From Nitrosomonas sp. (GTDB lineage Bacteria; Pseudomonadota; Gammaproteobacteria; Burkholderiales; Nitrosomonadaceae): DNA of 43,970 nt. Positions 9,106 to 17,509 of this stretch are shown here, one piece after another. Position 1 is the stretch's first letter. Every line of letters starts with the position of its first letter. The translations under genes were made by a program, and so were the position numbers. The stretch covers positions 1-43,970 of the forward strand of contig JAUXRH010000171.1 of the NCBI GenBank assembly GCA_030682075.1, written 5' to 3'. The notes beneath the pieces were generated by a model. That model was given only the letters and a program-made list of their open reading frames with translations. It had not been told where the DNA came from and did not search any database.

Positions 9106-9284
9106 GGCACCTCTAAAAATCCATATTTGCGAGCAGCCGCTTTGCGGCTTGCCTGCTTACCCCGTTTCGTCACAATACTTCGTTGCTCACAAAAAATGTT
9201 TCCTTACCTATCCATCATATGCTGCGTCAATATTTTTTATCTGCGCCTGGTCTTGTTTAAAACTCTGAATTTTTAGAGGTGCCC
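9106..9284. repeat. Miniature inverted-repeat element R1, copy A (179 bp)
   Basis: The element starts with GGGCACCTCTAAAAAT and ends with the exact reverse complement of that 16-mer. The tetranucleotide TTCA occurs immediately outside both ends (9102-9105 and 9285-9288), as expected for a 4-bp target-site duplication. The interior is nearly identical to copies at 32608-32787 and 39063-39242 and to the left part of 40813-41110. It contains a short hairpin, GCCGC TTT GCGGC. No transposase is encoded; a short open frame in the interior recurs only because the DNA does. The rest of the 8816-9390 intergenic stretch shows nothing I can name. Confidence 0.88.
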
Positions 9285-9390
9285 TTCAGTGATCTCGTGG
9301 CAAAATGGCACTACATTCAAATACGGGATTATCTTTGATACAAAGCCTGAAACATAATATATCCAGTCAGCTGGAAATGGCATTATAGAC

Positions 9391-10641
9391 ATGCGTACAC
9401 TATTCCTGTTACTTGCAATTTGTTTATTAACCATTCCGGTAACTTTGTTGATTCTTGCCATTGAAGACGAACCTCTCGTTGTACGCCAGGTTAGTATTAG
9501 TCCTGAATATGTCGAACGTACAAAACAAATTATTGACACGCACCGAAGCCAGAAGGATAACCCGGAAGAACTCACTTCAGCCAGAATACTCTCTCAGGAC
9601 GCGGATATCGCTGCAAATTATCTGGCTAATCGCTTTGGAAGAGGCCGCGCACAAGTTTTGATGGGGGATCATCGCGCCCTTGTTTGCCTAAGTCTTCCCA
9701 TGCCGGCAAACACCGTTGATGGTTACCTAAATCTCGAAGTAACCCTGACCGAAACGACAGGCCTGCCTCATCCTCAGTCGGTACGGATTGGCAAGCTATC
9801 CATACCGGATTTTCTTACCAACTGGTTGACGACACAATTCACCCAGTGGCTGCAACTTAATCCTGGAATCCATGCCAGTGTTGATACGATTAAACTCGTT
9901 CAATTTTCGCAAGATGCGATAAGCATAATCTATCGCCGGAAAGACAATTCTTCTCAACCAGAAAGTAGCTTCCCGATCATTAGTAAGAAAGCGCAAGCAC
10001 AGTTATTCCGCTACCACACGCTACTTGTCGAAAATAGTCAACAAAGTGACGCTTCAACCGCCTCTCTTGCAGAAATTCTTCTGCCTTTGATGCGCCTTGC
10101 CGCCAAACATTCGGTCAATGGTGATGCCTTGGCAGAGAACCGGGCCGTCATTTTAGTTACAACCTTTCACGCTCTGGGTATGCCCCTAAAACTTCTTGTA
10201 CCAGAAGCCGTTAACTGGCCTCGCTCCATTAATCAGATCGTCACTATCGATGGGCGAAAAGATTTCTCCCAACATTTTATGGTTTCGGCAGCCATCTCTG
10301 CCTATGCTGATACAACATTGTCTGATGCAATTGGTCTATACAAAGAAATTGATGATTTACGTTATGGGAGCGGCTTCTCATTTAACGACATTGCAGCCAA
10401 TCGTGCGGGCACAAGGTTCGGTGAAAAAGCAGTAGCAAATCAAGCCTCCGCACAAAAGCTTCAACAATTGGTAATATCTGGACTAAAAGATGCAGACTTG
10501 ATGCCACCTTGGTCAGATCTTCCCGAACATATGTCTGAGTCAGAGTTTCATCAGCGCTTTGGTAGTATCAATACGCCAGCTTATCAACAAATGACACAAG
10601 AAATAGAAAAACGCGTCTCTGCACTACGCTTTTTACGCTAA
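9391..10641 (+). CDS. Membrane-anchored protein of unknown function
   Basis: This 416-residue protein has one N-terminal transmembrane or uncleaved signal segment (RTLFLLLAICLLTIPVTLLIL) and a long soluble remainder that should lie in the periplasm. The remainder contains KQIIDTHRSQK near residue 50, a strand-rich middle section (about 90-190) and a helical C-terminal half with GSGFSFNDIAANRAG (about 328-342). I recognise no catalytic motif. It is the only plus-strand gene between the Min operon and the TPR gene, and it converges on the TPR gene with a 5-bp gap. The start at 9391 gives the membrane segment at the extreme N-terminus. Coding character is strong; function is unknown. Confidence 0.8.
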   Translation: MRTLFLLLAICLLTIPVTLLILAIEDEPLVVRQVSISPEYVERTKQIIDTHRSQKDNPEELTSARILSQDADIAANYLANRFGRGRAQVLMGDHRALVCLSLPMPANTVDGYLNLEVTLTETTGLPHPQSVRIGKLSIPDFLTNWLTTQFTQWLQLNPGIHASVDTIKLVQFSQDAISIIYRRKDNSSQPESSFPIISKKAQAQLFRYHTLLVENSQQSDASTASLAEILLPLMRLAAKHSVNGDALAENRAVILVTTFHALGMPLKLLVPEAVNWPRSINQIVTIDGRKDFSQHFMVSAAISAYADTTLSDAIGLYKEIDDLRYGSGFSFNDIAANRAGTRFGEKAVANQASAQKLQQLVISGLKDADLMPPWSDLPEHMSESEFHQRFGSINTPAYQQMTQEIEKRVSALRFLR

Positions 10642-10646
10642 TCATA

Positions 10647-12374
10647 TTAACGCATCAATCGCTTCATCGTCTCCAGCAATACCTCATTATCAGGGTGGCC
10701 TTCCAGTGCAGATTGCCATATCTCTATGGCATTTTCTTTTGCACCCTGCACCCAGAGCACTTCTCCTAAATGAGCCGCAATCTCTGGGTCTGGGCGTGCA
10801 GCAAATGCCAGATTCAAATAATTGAGTCCATCCTTGATATTACCCATACGATAATATACCCAACCAAGGCTATCCATAATGTAAGCATCTTCAGGTGAAA
10901 GCGCTACAGCTTTTTTTATCAGCCTCAGTGCTTCTGGCAAACGAACACCGCGTTCCGCCAGACTGTAGCCAAGCGCATTGTATGCATGCGCGCTATCCGG
11001 TCTCAACTGAATCAATTTTCGTAAATCCTGCTCTACGAGCTCGAATTTGCCAATTTTATCTGCCGCCAAAGCACGGTCATAAAGTAGCTCTGGATAATCT
11101 GGCAGATTTTCCAGGCCGCTATCAAGCAAATCAAATACTTCTTGATGGGTAGCACCTGATTCACGTAATAATTGTGCTTCAGCCAAGATCAAATGGGCCA
11201 TTTGCTGATCATTCGCCGCAGGCAATTGTTGCAAATACTGGCGAGCATCCTCCAAATTACCTTTCTGCGCCAATAAAGCAGCATAGCGGATCTGTGAGGG
11301 AAGAAACTGGCCACCACTTGTCACCAGACGATAGGACTCCATTGCCATATCAACACGCTGAGTCTCTTCATAAATTTGCGCAAGATGAAAATGTATCAAG
11401 CTTGTGTCTTTATAGCCCAGGCTCAACGCTTTCTTAAAACTTTCTTCGGCTACATCAAAGTCACGCAAATCCATAGATAACAAAGCAACTGTCAGGACAA
11501 CATCAACATCAGCTGGATTATTCGTCAACAAAAACTGGCGCTGCTCACGAGCCTGATCCAAATTTCTCTCCGCCATCAACAAACGGATAAAGGCAAGACG
11601 CGTATCATTGGCTTTAGGATACTTATTGACAAAATTCTGATAAAACTCAGCAGCATCGGCGTAACTCGTGCGGCGCAATATTCGTCCCTGATAAATTGCC
11701 GCCATTTCCCAATCAGGACGCAATGCCAGCGCCCGCTTCATTTCGTTCAATGCCAACTCAAACTGGCCAGCAAACCACGCAGCCTGAGAAACAACAAAAT
11801 GTGCCTCAGGTAAATCTGGATAGGGTTGCGCAAGTTGCTGTACCAATTTCAGTGTTTCAACTTTGTTATCATTATGTGACAAAAGCTTACTCAATTGCAA
11901 AAAAGCATTGCCAATTACAACGCCCTCTGCAGCCAACAATTTCTTCAAATAAGGACGCGCTTCATCCAGTTTACCCATATTTATCAGCAGTGCTGCTGCC
12001 GTCTGATTGGCATCCTCCGAATCAGGATCCAGTGCCGCCCATATTGCCACGGCTCTCTCTGCCGCAAATGGGTGATGTATCCGCAAGGCAATTTCAGTCG
12101 CACGCTGGGCAATGCGGTAATCACGTGTCGTTTCTGCCAGTCTAAGATAGCTTTTAATCGCAATCTCTGGATATCCACGCTGCAACGCAGTTTCCCCTAA
12201 CAGGAAATCAAATAATACCGGTGCTGTCAATTCCTGCTTCGGCAAGTTAGCTGCTTCTGCTGAGTCAGCTGACTCAGCTATAGTTTCGGTTTCAATCTTA
12301 GTAGGAATCTGCGCACAGGCGACGAGACCGACGAGACCAAGCGGCAGTAAAAAGCCAAGAATTTTAAAGTTCAT
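10647..12374 (-). CDS. TPR-repeat lipoprotein
   Basis: This 575-residue protein begins with a lipoprotein signal peptide whose lipobox is LVAC, with Cys at residue 20. It is followed by many tetratricopeptide-like helical pairs throughout. The clearest are around residues 195-235 (PDWEMAAIYQGRILRR), 300-345 and 470-545 (PDSAHAYNALGYSLAERG and YIMDSLGWVYYRMGN). Such proteins act as protein-interaction scaffolds at the outer membrane. In related betaproteobacteria a TPR lipoprotein of this type often lies directly upstream of lolB; here it is separated from lolB by the Min operon, a repeat and a plus-strand gene. It also lies 124 bp downstream of the secretion cluster on the same strand, so a link to that machine is possible but unproven. 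Confidence 0.88.
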   Translation of the reverse strand: MNFKILGFLLPLGLVGLVACAQIPTKIETETIAESADSAEAANLPKQELTAPVLFDFLLGETALQRGYPEIAIKSYLRLAETTRDYRIAQRATEIALRIHHPFAAERAVAIWAALDPDSEDANQTAAALLINMGKLDEARPYLKKLLAAEGVVIGNAFLQLSKLLSHNDNKVETLKLVQQLAQPYPDLPEAHFVVSQAAWFAGQFELALNEMKRALALRPDWEMAAIYQGRILRRTSYADAAEFYQNFVNKYPKANDTRLAFIRLLMAERNLDQAREQRQFLLTNNPADVDVVLTVALLSMDLRDFDVAEESFKKALSLGYKDTSLIHFHLAQIYEETQRVDMAMESYRLVTSGGQFLPSQIRYAALLAQKGNLEDARQYLQQLPAANDQQMAHLILAEAQLLRESGATHQEVFDLLDSGLENLPDYPELLYDRALAADKIGKFELVEQDLRKLIQLRPDSAHAYNALGYSLAERGVRLPEALRLIKKAVALSPEDAYIMDSLGWVYYRMGNIKDGLNYLNLAFAARPDPEIAAHLGEVLWVQGAKENAIEIWQSALEGHPDNEVLLETMKRLMR

Positions 12375-12497
12375 GAAAAATCCAGATGGTGTTCAAAAAT
12401 ACGATTATCAAGAATGAAAACAGCCTTCAATCTAACCTATATCCTAGGCTATATTCTATGCTTATCACAAGCTTTCTTTATTAACAGGGAGAAATTA

Positions 12498-13151
12498 TCA
12501 TTGGAATATTTGTGCCCCTGATTTATTTGATGCGGGCGGGTTCTGCGAAGAAAATCCCGGTGTATTTGATGCCGGTTGTTTTTGCGAAGAAAAAATATCT
12601 TTAGGGTTTGATGAAGATGAAGCTTGTTGTGGTTGCTTTTGTGTTGAATCACCTGCGTCACCCTGAGAAAAAACAAATTTCCAATCCTGATAGGTTGTCG
12701 CTTCGGAAAAATTAGCGTAGTGATCGGGAAAACTTTTCGTTTTAATCGGCATATTTTTTGAGAGACTATAAACGCCAATAATCCCAGTATTTGGCTTGGT
12801 CGCGATACTTGCGCCGTGCTCAGGCGGCGGCTCTTCAACCAACCCCCACTCATCAGTTTTTGTCATGGGGTCAAGAAATATTTTACGTAAATGGCGCTTG
12901 GTTACTGGAGCGCGTTTATCCTCCAGCAATTGCTCCAATGAACCTGGATATTGTTTGGCTCCAGCCGGGGAACTATTATAGTAGGACATAACGGCCTGCC
13001 TGAATTGATCGCCAACCAGCAATAGCTCTTTTTCCTTTTCTCGTTGTGCTTTTACCTGCCAGACCTGCCCTGTACCAGCAAGCATAATACCGGCCAGAGT
13101 AACTGCAAAAAGCGTCCAGATATAAATAAATCCTTTTCCTGAGTTAGGCAT
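12498..13151 (-). CDS. Divergent pseudopilin-like protein with repetitive Pro/Ser/Gln tail
   Basis: This 217-residue protein starts with SGKGFIYIWTLFAVTLAGIML, positioned like a type IV prepilin signal: glycine-phenylalanine cleavage site, then a hydrophobic helix. The usual glutamate five residues after cleavage is replaced by tryptophan. After the helix come a long polar alpha segment (QREKEKELLLVGDQFRQAV) and a small globular region with PGSLEQLLEDKR and FLDPMT, resembling GspG-type pseudopilins. The last 60 residues are low complexity, with FSSQKQPASNTPG and FSSQNPPASNKSG as imperfect repeats. It is the last gene of the secretion cluster. Loss of Glu5 is known in tip pseudopilins such as GspK, so a tip role is a reasonable inference. 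Confidence 0.78.
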   Translation of the reverse strand: MPNSGKGFIYIWTLFAVTLAGIMLAGTGQVWQVKAQREKEKELLLVGDQFRQAVMSYYNSSPAGAKQYPGSLEQLLEDKRAPVTKRHLRKIFLDPMTKTDEWGLVEEPPPEHGASIATKPNTGIIGVYSLSKNMPIKTKSFPDHYANFSEATTYQDWKFVFSQGDAGDSTQKQPQQASSSSNPKDIFSSQKQPASNTPGFSSQNPPASNKSGAQIFQ

Positions 13152-13190
13152 GCTGCTTGATCGTGTCGAAAATTTTAAAGGAAATATTGA

Positions 13191-13574
13191 CTACCACTCC
13201 TCATAGAATGAGCCATCCAAAGCCTGTCCAGAGTAACCACTATGCACATCGGAGATACCATCCTCTTCTTCATTAAAAGGTGGCACTTCTACCCATGTCA
13301 TATTACTTTCTGTTAATGGGTCAATCGGAATACTCCGTATATAACGTCTTTCAACCAATTCCTCAAGTGTGATCGGGTAGCTACCCATATCTGAATAAAA
13401 GTTGTCAATTGCATCACGCATAATGCTAAGGTCTTGCCTAAGCACCGTTTCTTTGGCTTTCTCAATTGAATTAAAATAACGCGGCGCAACAATACTAAGC
13501 AAAGTTGCAATAATCGCCATCACAACCAATAATTCAATTAATGTAAAACCCTTGTACTTATAGAGCTGATGCAT
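13191..13574 (-). CDS. Pseudopilin (GspG-like)
   Basis: This 127-residue protein has a class III prepilin signal: KG then FTLIELLVVMAIIATLL, with Glu5 present. After the long N-terminal helix come GSYPITLEELV and IPIDPLTESNMTWVEVP, the DP-W pattern of the GspG calcium-binding loop region. It ends SGQALDGSFYEEW. The ATG at 13574 is preferred; an ATG at 13586 would overlap its own AGGA ribosome-binding site. The preceding gene's stop (13580-13582) lies just upstream. Prepilin peptidase processing would be required, and no peptidase gene is in the window. Confidence 0.88.
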   Translation of the reverse strand: MHQLYKYKGFTLIELLVVMAIIATLLSIVAPRYFNSIEKAKETVLRQDLSIMRDAIDNFYSDMGSYPITLEELVERRYIRSIPIDPLTESNMTWVEVPPFNEEEDGISDVHSGYSGQALDGSFYEEW

Positions 13575-13579
13575 TTTAA

Positions 13580-14098
13580 TCACCATTCCTTATAAGTAGT
13601 GCCATTCAGAGCCGTCGATTCTGAGCGGGAATAAATGTCGAAAACATCGTCTCCTTCCTGCGGGTTATCCGGTGAACTTTCGTAACTGCGTTTACCCCAT
13701 GTATCCGCAGCCGGTGTCGCTTCTATACCCGCGACATCTAAATCCTGAAACAGGGGATCACGCGGTAATCGCCGCATAAAATAAATATATTTTTCTTCCG
13801 TACTTTTAATATCCTGCACACCCATAAATAAATCATCCAATCTGGGAGGATAACCAGATTCATCTTCTTTTTTTTCGATACGTCCATCATCAACCGCCTG
13901 TTTATAAGCATCAATCGCTGACCGAATCTGCCATAAGGCGATCCGTAGCTGCTGTTCTTTCTCGCGCTTCACAACCAGTTCTCGCAAAGGCATTGCCGAC
14001 GTTGCCAATATCGCCATAATCGCAACAACAACCATTAGCTCAACCAGCGTAAATCCAAGATTATTTGTTGGTGTTGTGAATGGTCTCATTATCCTCAC
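13580..14098 (-). CDS. Pseudopilin (GspG-like)
   Basis: This 172-residue protein has a prepilin signal NLG then FTLVELMVVVAIMAILATSAMP, with Glu5 present. A long polar helix (REKEQQLRIALWQIRSAIDAY) and a GspG-like globular domain follow, with GYPPRLDDL, LPRDPLF and DTWGKRSYESS. It ends STALNGTTYKEW, similar to the ending of the next pseudopilin, so the two look like an old duplication. Its start codon is a GTG overlapping the secretin stop (GTGA, 14095-14098); an ATG three codons later is possible. It is translationally coupled to the secretin gene. Confidence 0.88.
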   Translation of the reverse strand: MRIMRPFTTPTNNLGFTLVELMVVVAIMAILATSAMPLRELVVKREKEQQLRIALWQIRSAIDAYKQAVDDGRIEKKEDESGYPPRLDDLFMGVQDIKSTEEKYIYFMRRLPRDPLFQDLDVAGIEATPAADTWGKRSYESSPDNPQEGDDVFDIYSRSESTALNGTTYKEW

Positions 14099-16350
14099 TG
14101 AAGATTAATACTGGCTGCAGATGGTAACGTAACTTCTACCGACTCCCCAGTCTCGCTGTCCTCTGATGAACCACTTTGTATTGAGATTTCAGTCGTTCCG
14201 GCGTTTACTGCAATAACCTTAAACCGTAGTTGTTCCGTTCTCCCAGACTTACCCTCTTTCCCCAGCTTAAAGAAACGGGTTCCTGAGTTTTCCCCATCAT
14301 CCAGCAATTCGAGCATGCCGGAATCGTAATTCAACTCAACGTCAGAAGTAAGCGAAGCTTTCGCACCAACCAGCCCAACCCGGATTGAAAACTCTTTACC
14401 TAACGATACATTTGATGGTGCCTGCAATGTGATTGTGGGTGATGATGCGGTATTTCTTGCAAAAGGGTTCGGTGTCATTTCAGACCTATTGGCTAGCGAT
14501 AAAGTTTCCGCTGTTCTGAAGCCGGATACGCCCCCGCCTGTACCAGCGGAGGCCATTGAAAGTGATTTTGCGGCCGTCTTGCCGATTGTTGCCGGTAATT
14601 TGCCAGCATCATTTGCTGTCCCGAAATGAAATCCACTTTCCAGATTGGTTGGTTGTGTAATATTTCTTATAATACGCGGCGTAATCAGCAAGACAATTTC
14701 AGTTTTGGTTCGCTTTATCGACTGATTGGAAAGCAATCGGTCAAGTCCTGGAATATTCAGCAACCCAGCCAGTCCACTAACACCCCGCGTATCCCGATCA
14801 TCGATTAATCCGGCTAAAACTTGCGTTTCACCGTTCCTCAGTGTTAACAAGGTTTCTGCCGTACGGGTTCCGATCTTAAAAGCGGTTGCACCGTTCGGCC
14901 CGGGCACTGAGCCAAGATTATTACTTGCTTCAAGCGCAACTTTCATCGTAATGTCATCATTTAGACCAATGATCGGCTCAACATCTAACTTTAACCCGAT
15001 ATCGATAAAACTTGCCGACGCTGCAGAGCCAACATTAGCCGTATTGGTCACGGTAAAGATAGGTTCTCTTGTACCAATATGGATTTTTGCAGTTTCACGA
15101 TTTTTAACTCGGATCCGTGGATTTGCAAGCACATCAGCAAATGTAAGACTCTGTTCGAAATCGATTCTGGCCTGGCTGTCCATAGTAAAGCTCTTAAGGC
15201 CGTCAAATCCAAACTGATTTAGCGGCAACACGCCCGTTACTCCGGGTACAGCACTGAACGTAGCAGAGGTAGGTAATTTTGGACCGAGCGCGAAATTGTT
15301 ATCGCGCTGGATTTCCAATACAACAACTTCCAACATCACTTCAGGTTCAGGCAAATCATTTAGTGCAACCAGCCGTTCAACCAGACGTATTGCTTCTGGC
15401 GTGTCTCGCATAATAAACAGATTCAAGCTTTCATTGACATAAATATCCTTTGCTTTTACCAACCCCCGAACCATGGCAACCATCTGTTTGACATCGGTAT
15501 ACGCAATATGAAAACTACGCACCATCAACTCCTGATACTCATTCTGCTTGGCTGGGGTGTTGGGATAAATCAGCAATGAATTATCATTGAGCGCTTTGTG
15601 CGCCAATTGATTCGTCATCAACAGCAATTTAAGCACATCCTCAATACTATTATCACGAACAAAAATAGAGATCTTTGTTTCTTGCCGGACATCTTTATCA
15701 AAAATAAAATTAATCCCCGCCGTGCGTGCAATGATCTCAAACACAGATTTCAGGTCAGTATCTTTAAATTCCACGGTGAGTGGTTTTTTAAACGCGGTGG
15801 CCAAGGTTAATCCTAAATTTTCAGAACGTGCAATCAAGGTACTGATGTATTTTATTAATTGACGCGCTTCACGTTGCATCGAATTTTCCTGCAGCACCGC
15901 TCTCACTGCCGCCTCCGCACCGGCCAAATCATCATTCGCCAATAATTCTTTAGCATAATTAACTGAAGCAATATGATGGCGTTCCAGACTCAATGCCCCC
16001 AAGCCTGCGTTGGCACGTTCGTTTAGTGGCGCCAGTGCCAGCACACGGTAATATTTTTGTTCTGCGGAATCCAGATCGCCCGACAATCTGGTTTCCTCTG
16101 CGTCGAATAGTAATTTTCCGATTACTTCCTCACGTTGGCGCGCAAGTACCGTGCGGATCTCTTTGTTAGCCGGCTCTTCACGTGCTGCCTGCTCCAAGCT
16201 TTGCAGACCAGACTCGAACTCACCCTGAGCGATCAACTGCTGCCCGTCGGTAAATGCGATGTTCCTTGTCGAAAATGTTTTATTATTTATCGCACATCCA
16301 GCAATTACAGCCAACAGCATGGCAATGACAACATATCTCCAGATTCTCAT
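14095..16350 (-). CDS. Lipoprotein secretin with C-terminal cohesin-like domain (GspD/PilQ type)
   Basis: This 751-residue outer-membrane channel protein has a lipobox at residues 16-19 (IAGC). A TPR-like helical region covers about 28-180. An STN/N0-like domain lies near 190-262 (VEFKDTDLKSVFEIIARTAG), an N1-type ring domain at about 270-335, and the secretin core at about 340-563 (TFADVLANPRIRVKN, GETQVLAGLI, EIVLLITPRII). A low-complexity linker then leads to a beta-rich cohesin-like domain at about 638-748 (ITLQAPSNVSLGKEFSIRV, VELNYDSGMLEL). Cohesin tails occur on some secretins but not on classical GspD. The ring would be the exit pore for the neighbouring ATPase-driven pseudopilus. It overlaps both neighbours by four bases. 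Confidence 0.92.
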   Translation of the reverse strand: MRIWRYVVIAMLLAVIAGCAINNKTFSTRNIAFTDGQQLIAQGEFESGLQSLEQAAREEPANKEIRTVLARQREEVIGKLLFDAEETRLSGDLDSAEQKYYRVLALAPLNERANAGLGALSLERHHIASVNYAKELLANDDLAGAEAAVRAVLQENSMQREARQLIKYISTLIARSENLGLTLATAFKKPLTVEFKDTDLKSVFEIIARTAGINFIFDKDVRQETKISIFVRDNSIEDVLKLLLMTNQLAHKALNDNSLLIYPNTPAKQNEYQELMVRSFHIAYTDVKQMVAMVRGLVKAKDIYVNESLNLFIMRDTPEAIRLVERLVALNDLPEPEVMLEVVVLEIQRDNNFALGPKLPTSATFSAVPGVTGVLPLNQFGFDGLKSFTMDSQARIDFEQSLTFADVLANPRIRVKNRETAKIHIGTREPIFTVTNTANVGSAASASFIDIGLKLDVEPIIGLNDDITMKVALEASNNLGSVPGPNGATAFKIGTRTAETLLTLRNGETQVLAGLIDDRDTRGVSGLAGLLNIPGLDRLLSNQSIKRTKTEIVLLITPRIIRNITQPTNLESGFHFGTANDAGKLPATIGKTAAKSLSMASAGTGGGVSGFRTAETLSLANRSEMTPNPFARNTASSPTITLQAPSNVSLGKEFSIRVGLVGAKASLTSDVELNYDSGMLELLDDGENSGTRFFKLGKEGKSGRTEQLRFKVIAVNAGTTEISIQSGSSEDSETGESVEVTLPSAASINLQ

Positions 16351-16925
16351 CGAATGTTTCCTGCCATCTGATTATTAATAGTAAGCGTTTGTTTTGTATT
16401 GAGCGGCAAATAGGTAAATGTAACAGCTTCGTCATTCACCGCATCTATTCGATACTGGTTATCGATATGACCCCCCAATTTGGCAATATGATTTTCTCCT
16501 GACTGGGAGAGAAAAACCCATGTTTCATTTTCTGCAATGGCCTTGCCAATGTATTTGAACGGCAATGGTGGCGGGGTTGGGGCTGGCGGGGGCGCAGGAG
16601 GCTGAATTTCCTGCCGAACTATCGTCGCTTGCGGCAACTCTAGTCGGGCATGCTGAGGCACCCACGAAGTCGATTTAAAAAGTTCACCTGCTTTAGCGTT
16701 AAATTTTCTTTGCCCCAGTTGATCAATCGCCAGATACTCAACCGTATTTCTTTCATTATTACGTGCTTGCCCAGATGCAACCCTTGTTGGCTGCGCAGTG
16801 GGTACGGAATCAATAATCGCTTCTTCCTCCTCCTCTCCAACCCATACGACCGCAAGCAATGTTGCCAATAGGGCGACTCCCAGTAATGTTTTGCGTTTCT
16901 TTTCCGCACTATCCATGCGTATCAT
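16347..16925 (-). CDS. GspC/PilP-like secretin-connecting protein
   Basis: This 192-residue bitopic protein has a short charged cytoplasmic N-terminus, one membrane helix at about residues 14-29 (TLLGVALLATLLAVVWVG), a linker, a proline-rich spacer (PPAPPPAPTPPPLPF) and a small beta domain (KYIGKAIAENETWVFLSQ to TQTLTINN). This order matches inner-membrane clamps such as GspC or PilP that connect the assembly platform to the secretin. Sequence similarity to either is weak and the call rests mainly on architecture and position, between the PilO-like gene and the secretin. The ATG at 16925 overlaps the previous stop as ATGA. Confidence 0.72.
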   Translation of the reverse strand: MIRMDSAEKKRKTLLGVALLATLLAVVWVGEEEEEAIIDSVPTAQPTRVASGQARNNERNTVEYLAIDQLGQRKFNAKAGELFKSTSWVPQHARLELPQATIVRQEIQPPAPPPAPTPPPLPFKYIGKAIAENETWVFLSQSGENHIAKLGGHIDNQYRIDAVNDEAVTFTYLPLNTKQTLTINNQMAGNIR

Positions 16926-17509
16926 TCGTCCAGGTAAAGAACAATGTCAAGACGCACTTCAAGCTGCTCAGTTCTCACATCCTCACGCTTAATCATAATG
17001 CCTGTTATCGCCATCGCGGGTACCGCAAGAAGCGCATCCGCAATGAATGCACGTACTTGTGAATATCTTCCACGGATCGGAAGCGTCATTTCATAACGCG
17101 TCAATCTTCCCCCTTTTTCGTGTACTAAACGATAATCGCTACTGTTGATCTCCACTCCTTGTTTCTTTGCAACAAGTACCAGCTCTCTAATCCAGAAGGG
17201 GGATGAATCAATGCGAGGGAAAAATTCATAAAATTTTTGTAATGCTTGATCGTCACCCATCTTTTTTCCCGGGCCAGACGCTTGATACGATGGGGACTGT
17301 ACACGCATTATTTCTGCTCGTTCCTTAAGTGCCTGTATTGTTGCGTCTTGTGGCAACACCGCAGCAAGAAAAAAAACGATGGCAACCGCCAACAAGCCCA
17401 CACCAATTTTTCCAATGGTGCCCAGGCGCGCTACCTGCCAGCGTATCTGCAACCATATAGCTTGCAAACGCACCGGTATTAAATCATTTCTCAAAATGTT
17501 TGAACCCAT
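16922..17509 (-). CDS. PilO/GspM-like assembly-platform protein
   Basis: This 195-residue protein has a cytoplasmic N-terminus of about 35 residues, one membrane helix (IGVGLLAVAIVFFLAAVLP, about 36-54) and a periplasmic coiled-coil plus ferredoxin-like domain, as in PilO and GspM. LTRYEMTLPIRGRYSQVRAF near residue 140 is the recognisable part of the periplasmic fold. It overlaps the PilN-like gene by 19 bases and the GspC/PilP-like gene by four. PilM, PilN and PilO homologues form the inner-membrane platform that joins the ATPase to the secretin. Confidence 0.8.
   Translation of the reverse strand: MGSNILRNDLIPVRLQAIWLQIRWQVARLGTIGKIGVGLLAVAIVFFLAAVLPQDATIQALKERAEIMRVQSPSYQASGPGKKMGDDQALQKFYEFFPRIDSSPFWIRELVLVAKKQGVEINSSDYRLVHEKGGRLTRYEMTLPIRGRYSQVRAFIADALLAVPAMAITGIMIKREDVRTEQLEVRLDIVLYLDE

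Noticed and set aside
9056-9268. Short open frame recurring at 9056-9268, 32577-32771 and 39014-39226 with similar translation
   Set aside because: It lies inside the R1 repeat; the similarity comes from the repeated DNA. There is no consistent start or ribosome-binding site and the ends differ with the flanks.
9106-9284. Assigning the R1 repeats to a named IS family
   Set aside because: The 4-bp duplications would fit several families, but no parent transposase is in the window, so the name would be a guess.
12449-12853. 134-codon minus-strand frame overlapping the last pseudopilin-like gene
   Set aside because: A shifted frame of the repetitive tail; the prepilin-like N-terminus exists only in the 12498-13151 frame.
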